Positions 8,209 to 15,863 of a stretch of 64,000 bases of DNA are shown here, one piece after another. Position 1 is the first letter of the stretch. Every line of letters starts with the position of its first letter. Source of the DNA: Bacillota bacterium (GTDB lineage: Bacteria; Bacillota; Clostridia; Acetivibrionales; JANLFN01); the NCBI GenBank assembly GCA_023397675.1, contig JAEWTV010000128.1:76969-140968 (forward strand), written 5' to 3'. A program made the position numbers and the translations under genes. The notes beneath the pieces are model-generated. The model ran no database searches and was not told the DNA's origin. It worked only from the letters and a program-made list of their open reading frames with translations.

Positions 8209-8237
8209 AAGGCACACCATATCGGTGTGCCTTTTTT
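8209..8237 (+). terminator. Intrinsic terminator
   Basis: GGCACACC (8211-8218) pairs with GGTGTGCC (8224-8231) and is followed by six Ts. It ends the metG-tatD-coiled-coil transcript. Confidence 0.9.
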
Positions 8238-8408
8238 GTATAAAAGGTAGTAATTAACATAATTATCACACTATTTATATGCACTCATATAATGATATTG
8301 TAGCAAATCAATATTACAAGCAGAATTGAATGTTTACATAATCCGTACTGACAACTTGAAAAACACGGGTTGTTTCAATTCAGTTTGGTTTAATTGGAGG
8401 GATTTAAT

Positions 8409-8915
8409 ATGTATCCGGAAAAAAATAAAAAGACTATTGATAGCAGCAGTAAACAAATAATAGCTCCGCAGCAGGAGACTATACCAGTTCCGCAACCTAT
8501 TCCGCAACCAATGCCCCAGCCTATGCCTCAACCGATACAAATGCCACAGCAAATGCCGATGCCGCAGCCAATGCCAATGCCTCAACCAATGCCGGGGCCA
8601 TGCCCTGATATGTGCGGTGGAATGCCGGAAATGGGAATGTGCGGAGATAATATGATGATGCCCGGTATGTCACCAATGATGTCACCAATGATGTCACCGA
8701 TGATGGCGCCAGGGATGCCAAACGATATGATGAACATGGGTGTGAATATGCCTAATCCAATGTTCCAGCAGCAGCCGAGTATGTGCTGCCCGTTTATAAT
8801 GAACATGCAGTGTCCGTGCCCAATGCTTCGAGGACAGAACATGGGAATGGGAATGAGCCCTTATGGCGATCCGTATATGGGCAATTATCCGCAGCTCCCG
8901 GGTATGCAGTATTAA
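8409..8915 (+). CDS. Met/Pro/Gln-rich low-complexity protein with Cys motifs
   Basis: This 168-residue protein is unlike its neighbours. Residues 20-62 are a run of PQPMP-type repeats; residues 62-110 contain three near-exact MSPM copies from a 12-base tandem repeat (about 8667-8704); the rest is rich in Met, Gly, Asn and Cys, including CPDMC, CC and CPC. By hand count about 38 residues are Met and seven are Cys. There is no signal peptide or membrane segment. GGAGG (8396-8400) supports ATG 8409. It is monocistronic, with a terminator on each side. Such composition is seen in some spore-coat and some Cu(I)-binding proteins, but I cannot assign a function. Confidence 0.75.
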   Translation: MYPEKNKKTIDSSSKQIIAPQQETIPVPQPIPQPMPQPMPQPIQMPQQMPMPQPMPMPQPMPGPCPDMCGGMPEMGMCGDNMMMPGMSPMMSPMMSPMMAPGMPNDMMNMGVNMPNPMFQQQPSMCCPFIMNMQCPCPMLRGQNMGMGMSPYGDPYMGNYPQLPGMQY

Positions 8916-8930
8916 TTCTAGGGTTCACTA

Positions 8931-8959
8931 AAAACAGGTAGTTTTCTTACCTGTTTTTT
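8931..8959 (+). terminator. Intrinsic terminator after Met-rich gene
   Basis: AAAACAGGTA (8931-8940) pairs with TACCTGTTTT (8948-8957), and the T run continues to 8959. Confidence 0.9.
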
Positions 8960-9074
8960 ATTTTCCCTTAATAGATAAGGAAATAAGGACGTTTTTTGAG
9001 AAATATTCCGGGACATGTTTAAAAATTTGTTTGGCTTGTAAATACTTCCTCTAAAGGGGCTAGGTGGCATAAAT

Positions 9075-9103
9075 TTGACAAATATATCATATTAGAATAA
9101 AAT
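9075..9103 (+). promoter_or_regulatory. Sigma-A promoter of the 3D-domain gene
   Basis: A perfect TTGACA (9075-9080), a 17-base spacer and TAAAAT (9098-9103) lie 43 bases upstream of the GTG start. Confidence 0.8.
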
Positions 9104-9146
9104 ATCGATAGTCCCTTATTAATATTTGAAACAGGAGGGTTTAGTT

Positions 9147-10205
9147 GTGATACCACTTGCGAAAAATATTAAAAGGTATTTTTCTTTGAAAGAGGTCATT
9201 GTTGTTATACTGGCCATAGTTATTGCTGTATCTGCAGGCGTAGCCGTATTCTTCAATCTAAAAAAGGAGGTTGTAATAAGCGACAACGGAAAACAGATTA
9301 CAGTTAAAACAATGAGGGCTACAGTAGGTGAAGTTCTTGAACAAAACGGTATTAGTGTATCAAAGTATGATTATATTGAACCGAAGCTAGATTCAAAATT
9401 ACAAAGGATAACAGAGAATTCAGTTACTATAAAAAGAGCAGTACCAATTTACGTATTTATTGATGGGCAGGAAAAACAAATAATGACTTACAATGACACT
9501 GTACAGGATGCATTCAAAACAAATTCCATTCAGCTTGGAACACTGGATAGAGTTGAAAATGCGACCTTGCAGGACAAAATTGTAAAAGACATGAAAGTTA
9601 AAGTTGTAAGGGTCAGAGAAGAAATAATTGCAGAACAGACACCAATTCCTTTCCAGATTCAAAGCAGAGAGAATGACCGCCTTGACAAGGGCACTGAGAA
9701 AACTGTGGTAGATGGTAAGGAAGGTACACTCGAAAAATCATATAAAGTTGTATATGAAGATAATGTACAGATTTCAAAAACGCTGGTTAACAACAACATT
9801 ATTGCAAACCCTGTAAATAAGGTTGTTGAGACCGGTACAGTACTTACTTATCGTACTTCAAGAGGAGATACAATAAGGTACAAAAAAGTTATGAACATGA
9901 GAGCTACTGCCTATACTGCATCATATGCAGATACAGGCAAAGGTCCGGGAGATCCCGGCTTTGGAATTACATATACAGGTGTAAAAGCAAGAAAGGGTAT
10001 TATTGCTGTTGACCCGAGAGTAATACCGCTTGGAACAAGAGTATATGTAGAAGTTATGGGTAAGGTTTCAGACTACGGATATGCTGTCGCAGCCGATACA
10101 GGAGGAGCTATCAAAGGAAACTTGATTGACCTGTATTATGACAGTCAGTCCTTCGTTAACAACTGGGGATGCAAAAATGTCAGAGTCTATTTTGTAATGG
10201 ACTAG
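9147..10205 (+). CDS. DUF348/G5/3D-domain cell-wall protein (YabE-like)
   Basis: The 352-residue product has one membrane-spanning signal anchor (about 17-38), two DUF348 repeats (about 42-90 and 98-150), a G5 domain (about 170-235) and a C-terminal 3D domain (about 255-350). The 3D part shows the TAYTASYADTG start, the IAVDPRVIPLGTRVYVE block and the AADTGGAIKGNLIDLYY end with the conserved aspartates. Relatives include B. subtilis YabE and resuscitation-promoting-factor-like proteins, thought to cut peptidoglycan. The start is GTG 9147 because AGGAGGG (9133-9139) precedes it. Its place between tatD and rsmA is the same as yabE in Bacillus. Confidence 0.9.
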   Translation: MIPLAKNIKRYFSLKEVIVVILAIVIAVSAGVAVFFNLKKEVVISDNGKQITVKTMRATVGEVLEQNGISVSKYDYIEPKLDSKLQRITENSVTIKRAVPIYVFIDGQEKQIMTYNDTVQDAFKTNSIQLGTLDRVENATLQDKIVKDMKVKVVRVREEIIAEQTPIPFQIQSRENDRLDKGTEKTVVDGKEGTLEKSYKVVYEDNVQISKTLVNNNIIANPVNKVVETGTVLTYRTSRGDTIRYKKVMNMRATAYTASYADTGKGPGDPGFGITYTGVKARKGIIAVDPRVIPLGTRVYVEVMGKVSDYGYAVAADTGGAIKGNLIDLYYDSQSFVNNWGCKNVRVYFVMD

Positions 10206-10236
10206 ACTTTTTATATTTGCTTGACAGATTAAAACC

Positions 10237-10267
10237 GTGTGTTAAGCGAGGATTATACTTGACACAC
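10237..10267 (+). other. Stem-loop downstream of the 3D-domain gene
   Basis: GTGTGTTAAG (10237-10246) pairs with CTTGACACAC (10258-10267), with one G-T wobble. No T run follows, so it is not a usual terminator; it may stabilise the mRNA end or be a binding site. Confidence 0.4.
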
Positions 10268-10293
10268 AATAATGTAATAAGGGACTTTTGAAG

Positions 10294-10328
10294 CAAGCCG
10301 GAACCAGTATTCCGGCTTGAATTTTTTT
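10294..10328 (+). terminator. Intrinsic terminator
   Basis: CAAGCCGGAA (10294-10303) pairs perfectly with TTCCGGCTTG (10310-10319), followed by a T-rich run. Confidence 0.92.
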
Positions 10329-10416
10329 AGTTGATTAATGCTTAAAGATTCAGGTTTAAGTATCAAGTACTGATATTATGCACAAATTAATTAAAGTTCA
10401 CATCGGGAGCATTGCT

Positions 10417-11274
10417 ATGGATATAAGAGAACAGGTAAAAAAGAATAATATAAGACTTACAAAGTCATTGGGACAGAATTTTCTTACAGATGAAAGTATA
10501 GTAGCAAAAATAGCTGACAGTGCCGGAGTTGAAAAAAGCGATCTTGTAATAGAGGTTGGACCCGGTCTGGGAAGTATGACCCGCCTTTTGGCTGAAAAGG
10601 CAGCACAGGTTATTGCTGTTGAGATTGATAAAAGGCTGATTGAACCGTTGACCCGGAATATGGCTGAGTATGGTAATTTCTCAGTAATAAATGACGATAT
10701 AATGAAAATCAATTTAAATAATCTCATAAATGATACATGCAGTAAGAATACTGATATTAAGTCTGTTAAGATTGTTGCCAACTTGCCATATTATATTACA
10801 ACTCCTATTATTATGAAAATACTTGAGGATAACCTTGGAATAGACTGCTGCGTATTCATGGTTCAGCGTGAGGTTGCTGATAGGATGGTCGCCAAACCCG
10901 GCGGAAAGGATTATGGTGCATTATCGGTTGCCGTTCAATACAGGTCAATTCCGCAAAAAGCTTTTGATGTACCACCCCATTGCTTTATTCCACAGCCCGA
11001 AGTTTACTCGACGGTTGTAAGGCTTGATATCAGGAAGTCTGCGCCGGTAACCGTAAAAGATGAAAAACTGTTTTTCAGAGTAGTCAAAGCATCTTTCGGA
11101 CAGAGGAGAAAAACCTTGTTAAACGCACTTCATAATTCCGGCTTTTTTAAGCCTGACAAGGAGAGGTTGGCCGAACTACTTTCCAGTCTGGGGATTGATC
11201 CGAATAGAAGGGGTGAAACCTTATCGATTGAGCAATTTTCAGACTTGTCCAATGTACTGTATAATGAAAAATAA
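10417..11274 (+). CDS. rsmA: 16S rRNA (adenine1518/1519-N6)-dimethyltransferase
   Basis: RsmA (KsgA) dimethylates two adjacent adenines in helix 45 of 16S rRNA late in small-subunit assembly. The N-terminal block LTKSLGQNFLTD, the SAM loop EVGPGLGSMT, and the catalytic NLPYYITTPI motif are present. The C-terminal half shows the family block SFGQRRKTLLNAL. The start is ATG 10417 because GGGAG (10405-10409) lies seven bases upstream; ATG 10378 lacks a site. Length 285 is typical. The rnmV gene that usually precedes it in Firmicutes is absent here. A terminator follows. Confidence 0.96.
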   Translation: MDIREQVKKNNIRLTKSLGQNFLTDESIVAKIADSAGVEKSDLVIEVGPGLGSMTRLLAEKAAQVIAVEIDKRLIEPLTRNMAEYGNFSVINDDIMKINLNNLINDTCSKNTDIKSVKIVANLPYYITTPIIMKILEDNLGIDCCVFMVQREVADRMVAKPGGKDYGALSVAVQYRSIPQKAFDVPPHCFIPQPEVYSTVVRLDIRKSAPVTVKDEKLFFRVVKASFGQRRKTLLNALHNSGFFKPDKERLAELLSSLGIDPNRRGETLSIEQFSDLSNVLYNEK

Positions 11275-11282
11275 AATGTAAG

Positions 11283-11320
11283 TAAGCTACCAAATAAATT
11301 TTTCGGTGGCTTATTTTTTT
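11283..11320 (+). terminator. Intrinsic terminator after rsmA
   Basis: TAAGCTACC (11283-11291) pairs with GGTGGCTTA (11305-11313), one wobble, followed by eight Ts. Confidence 0.88.
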
Positions 11321-11400
11321 TCATATTGCCTCATATACATAATAATAGGTATTTCATGCCTTAATTCGGCTGTAGCCGTGTATTATGTGGGGTGGGGAAA

Positions 11401-12660
11401 ATGGCAGGTAAAATTCATGACCAGAGACATTTTATCATGTTTGAACGTGAAGATCAGGGATTTGAATACGGGCAAAACCCTTCTGGATATGTAAAAATAG
11501 AGGTTAGAGGCGGTAAGGGAAAACTTTCGGCTTTAGCCCAGAATTTAAAATACAGTGATAATTTGTCATACAGATTATATCTGATTAAATGTAGTGACTA
11601 CCAGACGGTCCCTGTTGACGCCGGTATTATGCAGGTGAAAAAAAATAGCTTTGAAGCAGATTGGAGCTTTAATCCCGAGCAGGTAGGTGAATCGGGAAAT
11701 TCAATTGACGAATTTAATGTGGCTGCAATAATTGCAGAATACAGTGATAGGAAAAAACTCCATGTTGAGTGTCCTCTTGCAGCATATAGAGGCAAGAAAA
11801 TCAGTTGGAGAAAAAAACTCGAAGAATACCTTACAGTGCCACCGTTAAAACAGCAGCCAATTTCCGCTGAAAAAGCCAGTACCACAATTGAGCCTGCCAT
11901 TATGGAAGCTGAAAAATTTGTTCTAACAGAAGATAACATGGTAGAAAGCATGGAAACAGTTAATAACAATGCTGTGGATATTTTCTCGGCCCCCGAGCAA
12001 ATAGAAGGAGAAAAAAACGATGATATTACTGAGAAGGATTTTAAAACAGACATAGATTTGATGCCTGATGATAATCCGGAAGATAGCCCTACCATGAGTG
12101 ATGAGGAGTATGATGGAGAATTCGGTAAAGGCTGTATTTACAAAGAGAATAATACTTGTGGCTTCAAGCAGGGCTCAGCGGGCTTTTATAACCCGTGTAT
12201 TTATTGTAATATTGGTACAAGTGCTCAAAACAGCCAGTACAGCAACAGGCCATCTGGAAGTGCGGACTCATTAAGAAAAAATCTAGACAAATATTTTGAA
12301 ACTTTTGATCCCTTCGGAAGTAAAAGAAAAGATTACAAATGGTGGAAGGTAAATAATCCGGTATACCTTAACAACGTACTTTACCAGTGCAATATTAAAA
12401 CTCCCCTATTATTCAATCCCAAGGTTATGCTTGCACATTTTAAGTATAAGCATTTGATAGTGGGTATCTATACCGACCGTATGAGACGCAGAGAATTTAT
12501 AGTATGCGGAGTACCTGGAGTGTACAGTGTAGATGAAAAACCCTTCGGTGATATGTGCAGGTGGGTACAACTCGAAGGAAACAGACCTAAACACGGTGCT
12601 TTTGGCTATTGGTTGGTTTATATGGACAGCCGAACAGGCAAATTTATTAACCTTGGATAA
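11401..12660 (+). CDS. Conserved clostridial-type hypothetical protein with Cys cluster
   Basis: I do not recognise a named family. The 419-residue protein has three parts. The N-terminal 150 residues form a compact beta-rich domain (RHFIMFEREDQGFEYG near the start). Residues about 155-245 are acidic and probably disordered. The C-terminal 175 residues start with a Cys-rich patch (CIYKENNTC...CIYC) and end in a Trp/Tyr-rich domain (WWKVNNP, RWVQLEGNRPKHGAFGYWLVY). No signal peptide or membrane segment is visible, so it should be cytosolic. ATG 11401 follows a G-rich ribosome binding site; an in-frame GTG at 11392 lies inside that site. It is monocistronic. It occupies the place of yabG/veg of Bacillus but resembles neither. 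Confidence 0.75.
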   Translation: MAGKIHDQRHFIMFEREDQGFEYGQNPSGYVKIEVRGGKGKLSALAQNLKYSDNLSYRLYLIKCSDYQTVPVDAGIMQVKKNSFEADWSFNPEQVGESGNSIDEFNVAAIIAEYSDRKKLHVECPLAAYRGKKISWRKKLEEYLTVPPLKQQPISAEKASTTIEPAIMEAEKFVLTEDNMVESMETVNNNAVDIFSAPEQIEGEKNDDITEKDFKTDIDLMPDDNPEDSPTMSDEEYDGEFGKGCIYKENNTCGFKQGSAGFYNPCIYCNIGTSAQNSQYSNRPSGSADSLRKNLDKYFETFDPFGSKRKDYKWWKVNNPVYLNNVLYQCNIKTPLLFNPKVMLAHFKYKHLIVGIYTDRMRRREFIVCGVPGVYSVDEKPFGDMCRWVQLEGNRPKHGAFGYWLVYMDSRTGKFINLG

Positions 12661-12662
12661 AA

Positions 12663-12680
12663 CTTATAAACGTTTATAAG
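12663..12680. promoter_or_regulatory. Perfect 18-bp palindrome upstream of amt promoter
   Basis: CTTATAAACGTTTATAAG is its own reverse complement and ends three bases before the -35 hexamer. The position fits an activator or repressor site for the ammonium transporter. Confidence 0.5.
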
Positions 12681-12682
12681 CA

Positions 12683-12718
12683 TTGAAATTATACTTAATC
12701 TCTTATATAATATAAGAG
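12683..12718 (+). promoter_or_regulatory. Sigma-A promoter of amt with dyad over the -10
   Basis: TTGAAA (12683-12688), a 17-base spacer and a perfect TATAAT (12706-12711). The -10 is embedded in a second dyad, CTCTTATAT (12700-12708) and ATATAAGAG (12710-12718), a natural operator position. About 220 bases of leader separate it from the coding region. Confidence 0.7.
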
Positions 12719-12804
12719 GCAGAGACCGGCGAACGCTTTCTGTCTGCAATGTTGCATTTTACGGTGACGTATTTTACATTGATGTGAATTATTGGGTATT
12801 GAGG

Positions 12805-12839
12805 CCCTGTATGCATTTATATGCGTATGGGGTTTTTTT
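12805..12839 (+). terminator. Terminator in the amt leader (possible attenuator)
   Basis: CCCTGTATGCAT (12805-12816) pairs with ATGCGTATGGGG (12821-12832) through three wobbles, and seven Ts follow. It lies between the promoter at 12683 and the amt start, so the transporter can be made only if it is read through or if a second promoter is used (TATAAT at 12858). Upstream leader hairpins include TGCAA/TTGCA near 12748-12759 and TACG-GTGA-CGTA near 12760-12772. No known riboswitch class was recognised. Confidence 0.6.
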
Positions 12840-12935
12840 AATGTGAAGCGGTCATTATATAATGCGTTTCATGAATTATCTCTTGAGACAATGGGGTTGA
12901 TGGAAACTAATCTTATTTTATGAGGAGATGCGGTC

Positions 12936-14279
12936 ATGAGTTTAAGTAATATTGCAGGCGGTTTAAATACTGTATGGGTTCTTCTGGCAGCCGCTTTGGT
13001 GTTTTTTATGGAAGCGGGTTTTGCCATGCTGGAAGCGGGTTTTGTAAGAGCTAAAAACTCTTTAAACATAATAATGAAGGTCTTCATTGATTGTTGTGCA
13101 GGTTTACTTGGTTATTGGGCAATCGGTTTTGGAATCATGTACGGCGCTGATAAGCTGCATATTTTCGGAACCAGTGGTTTTTTTGTACAGGGAAGCATGG
13201 AAAATCTACCCTTCCTTAAGCAGTTCGGACTCCCTGTTGAGGTATACTGGCTGTTCCAGGCAGCATTCGCTGTTGCGGTTGCAACAATAGTATCGGGAGC
13301 AGTTGCTGAAAGAATGAAGTTTGTACCCTATATTGCTTTCAGTTTTCTGGCAACAGCAGTTATCTATCCTATTGCAGGACACCTTGTATGGAATCCTAAC
13401 GGACTTTTTGCAAAAATGGGAATGCTTGATTTTGCAGGTTCAGCAGCCGTTCACTCTGTTGGGGGATGGGCTTCTCTTGCAGCTGTCCTGGTTCTTGGAC
13501 CAAGAATAGGTAAATATAAAAAGGACGGCTCTGCAAATGTTCTGCCAGGGCATAGCATGCCATTTGCAGCATTGGGCGCCTTCATCCTCTGGTTTGGGTG
13601 GTTCGGATTTAACCCAGGAAGCGCTTTAAATGGTCTTGACAGCAGTATAGCACATATTGCCGTTACAACAAATCTTGCAGCCGCAGCGGGTGGTCTTGTA
13701 AGTGCTTTGTTTACCTTATGGAGATATGGTAAGGTTGATGCAAGTATGACAATGAACGGAGCTCTTGCTGGCCTAGTTGCAATAACTGCAGGTTGTGCAT
13801 ATGTAAACCTTCCAAGTGCTGTAATCATTGGCGCAATAGCTGGGGTTATAGTTGTTCTTGCAGTTGAACTTGTTGATAGGATGCATGCGGATGACCCTGT
13901 TGGAGCAATTGCTGTTCATGGCTTCTGCGGTTCTTTTGGAACCTTGGCAGTAGGACTTTTCGCTTCAATCGGAAATTCAAAGGGTTTGTTTTTTGGCGGC
14001 GGTTTCAAGCTTCTTGGAATACAGGCACTTGGTCTTGCAACAGTATCCGTTTGGGCGTTCGGAACAACCTTTGGCTTGTTCAAACTGCTAAAGGCCTTAT
14101 TCGGAATAAGAGTCAAGGCAGATGATGAAATTGAAGGTATGGATATAAGTGAGCACGGTATAAGAGCATATGCACAATCACCGATTGATGATAGTCTGAT
14201 ACTCGAAGACGAAGAAAGCATTTCAGGCGAATTCGGTGTTCAGTCCAGCCCAGTACGGGTAAGTACTGACAGAGCATAA
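12936..14279 (+). CDS. amt: Ammonium transporter (Amt/MEP family)
   Basis: Amt proteins are trimeric membrane channels for ammonium uptake. The 447-residue sequence has about 11 hydrophobic segments and conserved family blocks: FFMEAGFAMLEAGFVR near the N-terminus, the FAVAVATIVSGAVAERMKF block, DFAGSAAVHSVGGWASL and the IAVHGFCGSFGTLAVGLFAS block with pore histidines. The cytoplasmic tail (from about residue 395) is long and acidic. GAGGAGATG precedes ATG 12936. No glnK/PII gene follows, unlike many amt loci. The leader carries palindromes and a terminator, suggesting nitrogen control. Confidence 0.96.
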   Translation: MSLSNIAGGLNTVWVLLAAALVFFMEAGFAMLEAGFVRAKNSLNIIMKVFIDCCAGLLGYWAIGFGIMYGADKLHIFGTSGFFVQGSMENLPFLKQFGLPVEVYWLFQAAFAVAVATIVSGAVAERMKFVPYIAFSFLATAVIYPIAGHLVWNPNGLFAKMGMLDFAGSAAVHSVGGWASLAAVLVLGPRIGKYKKDGSANVLPGHSMPFAALGAFILWFGWFGFNPGSALNGLDSSIAHIAVTTNLAAAAGGLVSALFTLWRYGKVDASMTMNGALAGLVAITAGCAYVNLPSAVIIGAIAGVIVVLAVELVDRMHADDPVGAIAVHGFCGSFGTLAVGLFASIGNSKGLFFGGGFKLLGIQALGLATVSVWAFGTTFGLFKLLKALFGIRVKADDEIEGMDISEHGIRAYAQSPIDDSLILEDEESISGEFGVQSSPVRVSTDRA

Positions 14280-14448
14280 AAAGAGAATAATTAAATATTA
14301 AAATAAATGACTTTATTGCCGAATTATAGTATAATATAGTAAAATGCTGCATTATGTGTGTACAATCTATATCAAAGAACGCCTAAGTGCGTTAACTCCT
14401 GGGGTGTATGCATTTTTATACAAAAGATAAAAGAAGGAGCTGGTAGCT

Positions 14449-14859
14449 GTGACGGTTAAGAATAAAGTCGAAATTAGAATAGCCGGCAAAGACTACACTT
14501 TGGTTGGTGTTGAGTCTGATGAATACATCCAGAAGGTTGGATTGTATATTGACAGGAAAATGAATGAGGTATTAAAGGTAAACAGCACCCTTAGTACCGC
14601 AATGGCTTCTGTACTTACGGCAATAAATGTGGCGGATGATTTCTTCAAAGCTCAGGATAGCGAGAAATTCCTGAAAAAAGAATTAAAACAGGAAACGGAA
14701 GAGTTGGAAAAGCTGAGAGAAGAAAATAAAAGGCTTTCTGAAGAAAACGCAATACTGGCTACAAGGAACACCGGGCTTCAGCTTGAACTTGTAAAGCGTG
14801 AGGCAGAGCTGGGTGAAGCAAGAAATTCCGTTAGTAAGGCAAATAGACACATAGTTTAA
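14449..14859 (+). CDS. zapA: Cell division protein ZapA
   Basis: ZapA binds and bundles FtsZ at mid-cell. The N-terminal globular part (NKVEIRIAGKDYTLVGVESDEYIQKVGLYIDRKM) is typical, and residues 75-125 form a long coiled coil rich in Glu, Lys and Leu. The start is GTG 14449 with AAGGAG (14434-14439) upstream. At 136 residues it is longer than Bacillus ZapA (85), but clostridial forms often carry an extended coil. A U32 family protein follows one gene later, as often seen in clostridia. Confidence 0.88.
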   Translation: MTVKNKVEIRIAGKDYTLVGVESDEYIQKVGLYIDRKMNEVLKVNSTLSTAMASVLTAINVADDFFKAQDSEKFLKKELKQETEELEKLREENKRLSEENAILATRNTGLQLELVKREAELGEARNSVSKANRHIV

Positions 14860-14886
14860 TTTTATAAATTTAATAATATTTTGTAT

Positions 14887-14926
14887 AATAATATGGGTTG
14901 AATTAATTTTCAACCCATATTATTTT
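14887..14926 (+). terminator. Long perfect hairpin between zapA and the next gene
   Basis: AATAATATGGGTTGAA (14887-14902) is perfectly complementary to 14909-14924 (16 bp, 6-base loop), followed by only a few Ts. It probably terminates or attenuates zapA transcripts. Confidence 0.65.
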
Positions 14927-14946
14927 AGAGAAGAAGATAATTAACC

Positions 14947-15843
14947 ATGAAAATGATCTTTGTTTTTTTAGATGGGTTTGGGCTTGGTGAAAATGATAAA
15001 TCCAAAAACCCTGTTTATGCTGCAAATGCAGAAAATATCCGGTATATTTTAAGTAATTTCAGAATGATACCAACTGATTCTACACTTGGTGTGCCAGGTC
15101 TTCCACAAAGCGCTACGGGACAGACTGCCATATTTACAGGGGTAAATGCGTCCAAAGCTCTGGGCAGGCATATGCATGGGCAGCCTACTATTACTCTCAA
15201 GCAAATACTTAATGAAAACAATCTCTTCCTTGAATTGGCTAAAAGAGGTTTGAAATTTACAAACTTCAATGTCTATAGAAAGGAATATCTTGATAAAATG
15301 AACGATCCCCGTGAAAAACGTTACAGGCCTTCGGTAACATCCGTTATGACCTTGTCTTCAGGTATAAGCTTTAGAATGGCGGAAGACTATGAACAGGGAA
15401 AAGGTATTTATCATGATATTACAGGAAAAGTCCTTAAGGAATATGGGTATGATATAGATGTTATTACGCCTGTTATGGCGGCGCAAAGGCTTTACCGCGA
15501 AAGCAGGAACTATGATTTTACCTTGTTTGAACATTTTATGCCAGACATAATCGGACATCGCATGAATATGGAAGAGGCAAAAGATGAGATAATGCTTTTG
15601 GATGAGTTTCTAGGCGAACTGGTAAGGCTGTCAGACCTTGATAATGATATTATATTTATCACTAGTGACCATGGGAATATTGAAGACATTAGTGTAAAAA
15701 CACATACCTTTAACAAGGTTCCAACTTGTATTATAACGAATTTGTTCTGCGCAGCTTCGGTTACGATAGAATCCCTTACGGATATTACACCATCTGTATT
15801 GAGGCTTTTTGATGGGTGCGATAAGGGACAAAATCAGGTTTGA
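14947..15843 (+). CDS. Alkaline phosphatase/phosphoglycerate mutase superfamily protein
   Basis: The product has the metalloenzyme core of cofactor-independent phosphoglycerate mutases and phosphopentomutases: the first metal-binding block FLDGFGLG at the N-terminus, the nucleophile region SATGQTAIFTG (Thr or Ser as phosphoacceptor) near residue 58, and the late SDHGNIED metal block near 239. At 298 residues it lacks the large insert of GpmI and is close in size to other short, uncharacterised clostridial members. It lies 20 bases before the U32 gene, with which it is probably co-transcribed. Its substrate is unknown. Confidence 0.78.
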   Translation: MKMIFVFLDGFGLGENDKSKNPVYAANAENIRYILSNFRMIPTDSTLGVPGLPQSATGQTAIFTGVNASKALGRHMHGQPTITLKQILNENNLFLELAKRGLKFTNFNVYRKEYLDKMNDPREKRYRPSVTSVMTLSSGISFRMAEDYEQGKGIYHDITGKVLKEYGYDIDVITPVMAAQRLYRESRNYDFTLFEHFMPDIIGHRMNMEEAKDEIMLLDEFLGELVRLSDLDNDIIFITSDHGNIEDISVKTHTFNKVPTCIITNLFCAASVTIESLTDITPSVLRLFDGCDKGQNQV

Positions 15844-15863
15844 TAAAGTTCTGGAGGAACAAA

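Noticed and set aside
11598..12095. 165-codon Ser-rich antisense open frame
   Set aside because: It is opposite the acidic linker of the 419-residue protein; Ser/Leu richness is the antisense of GAA/GAT codons.
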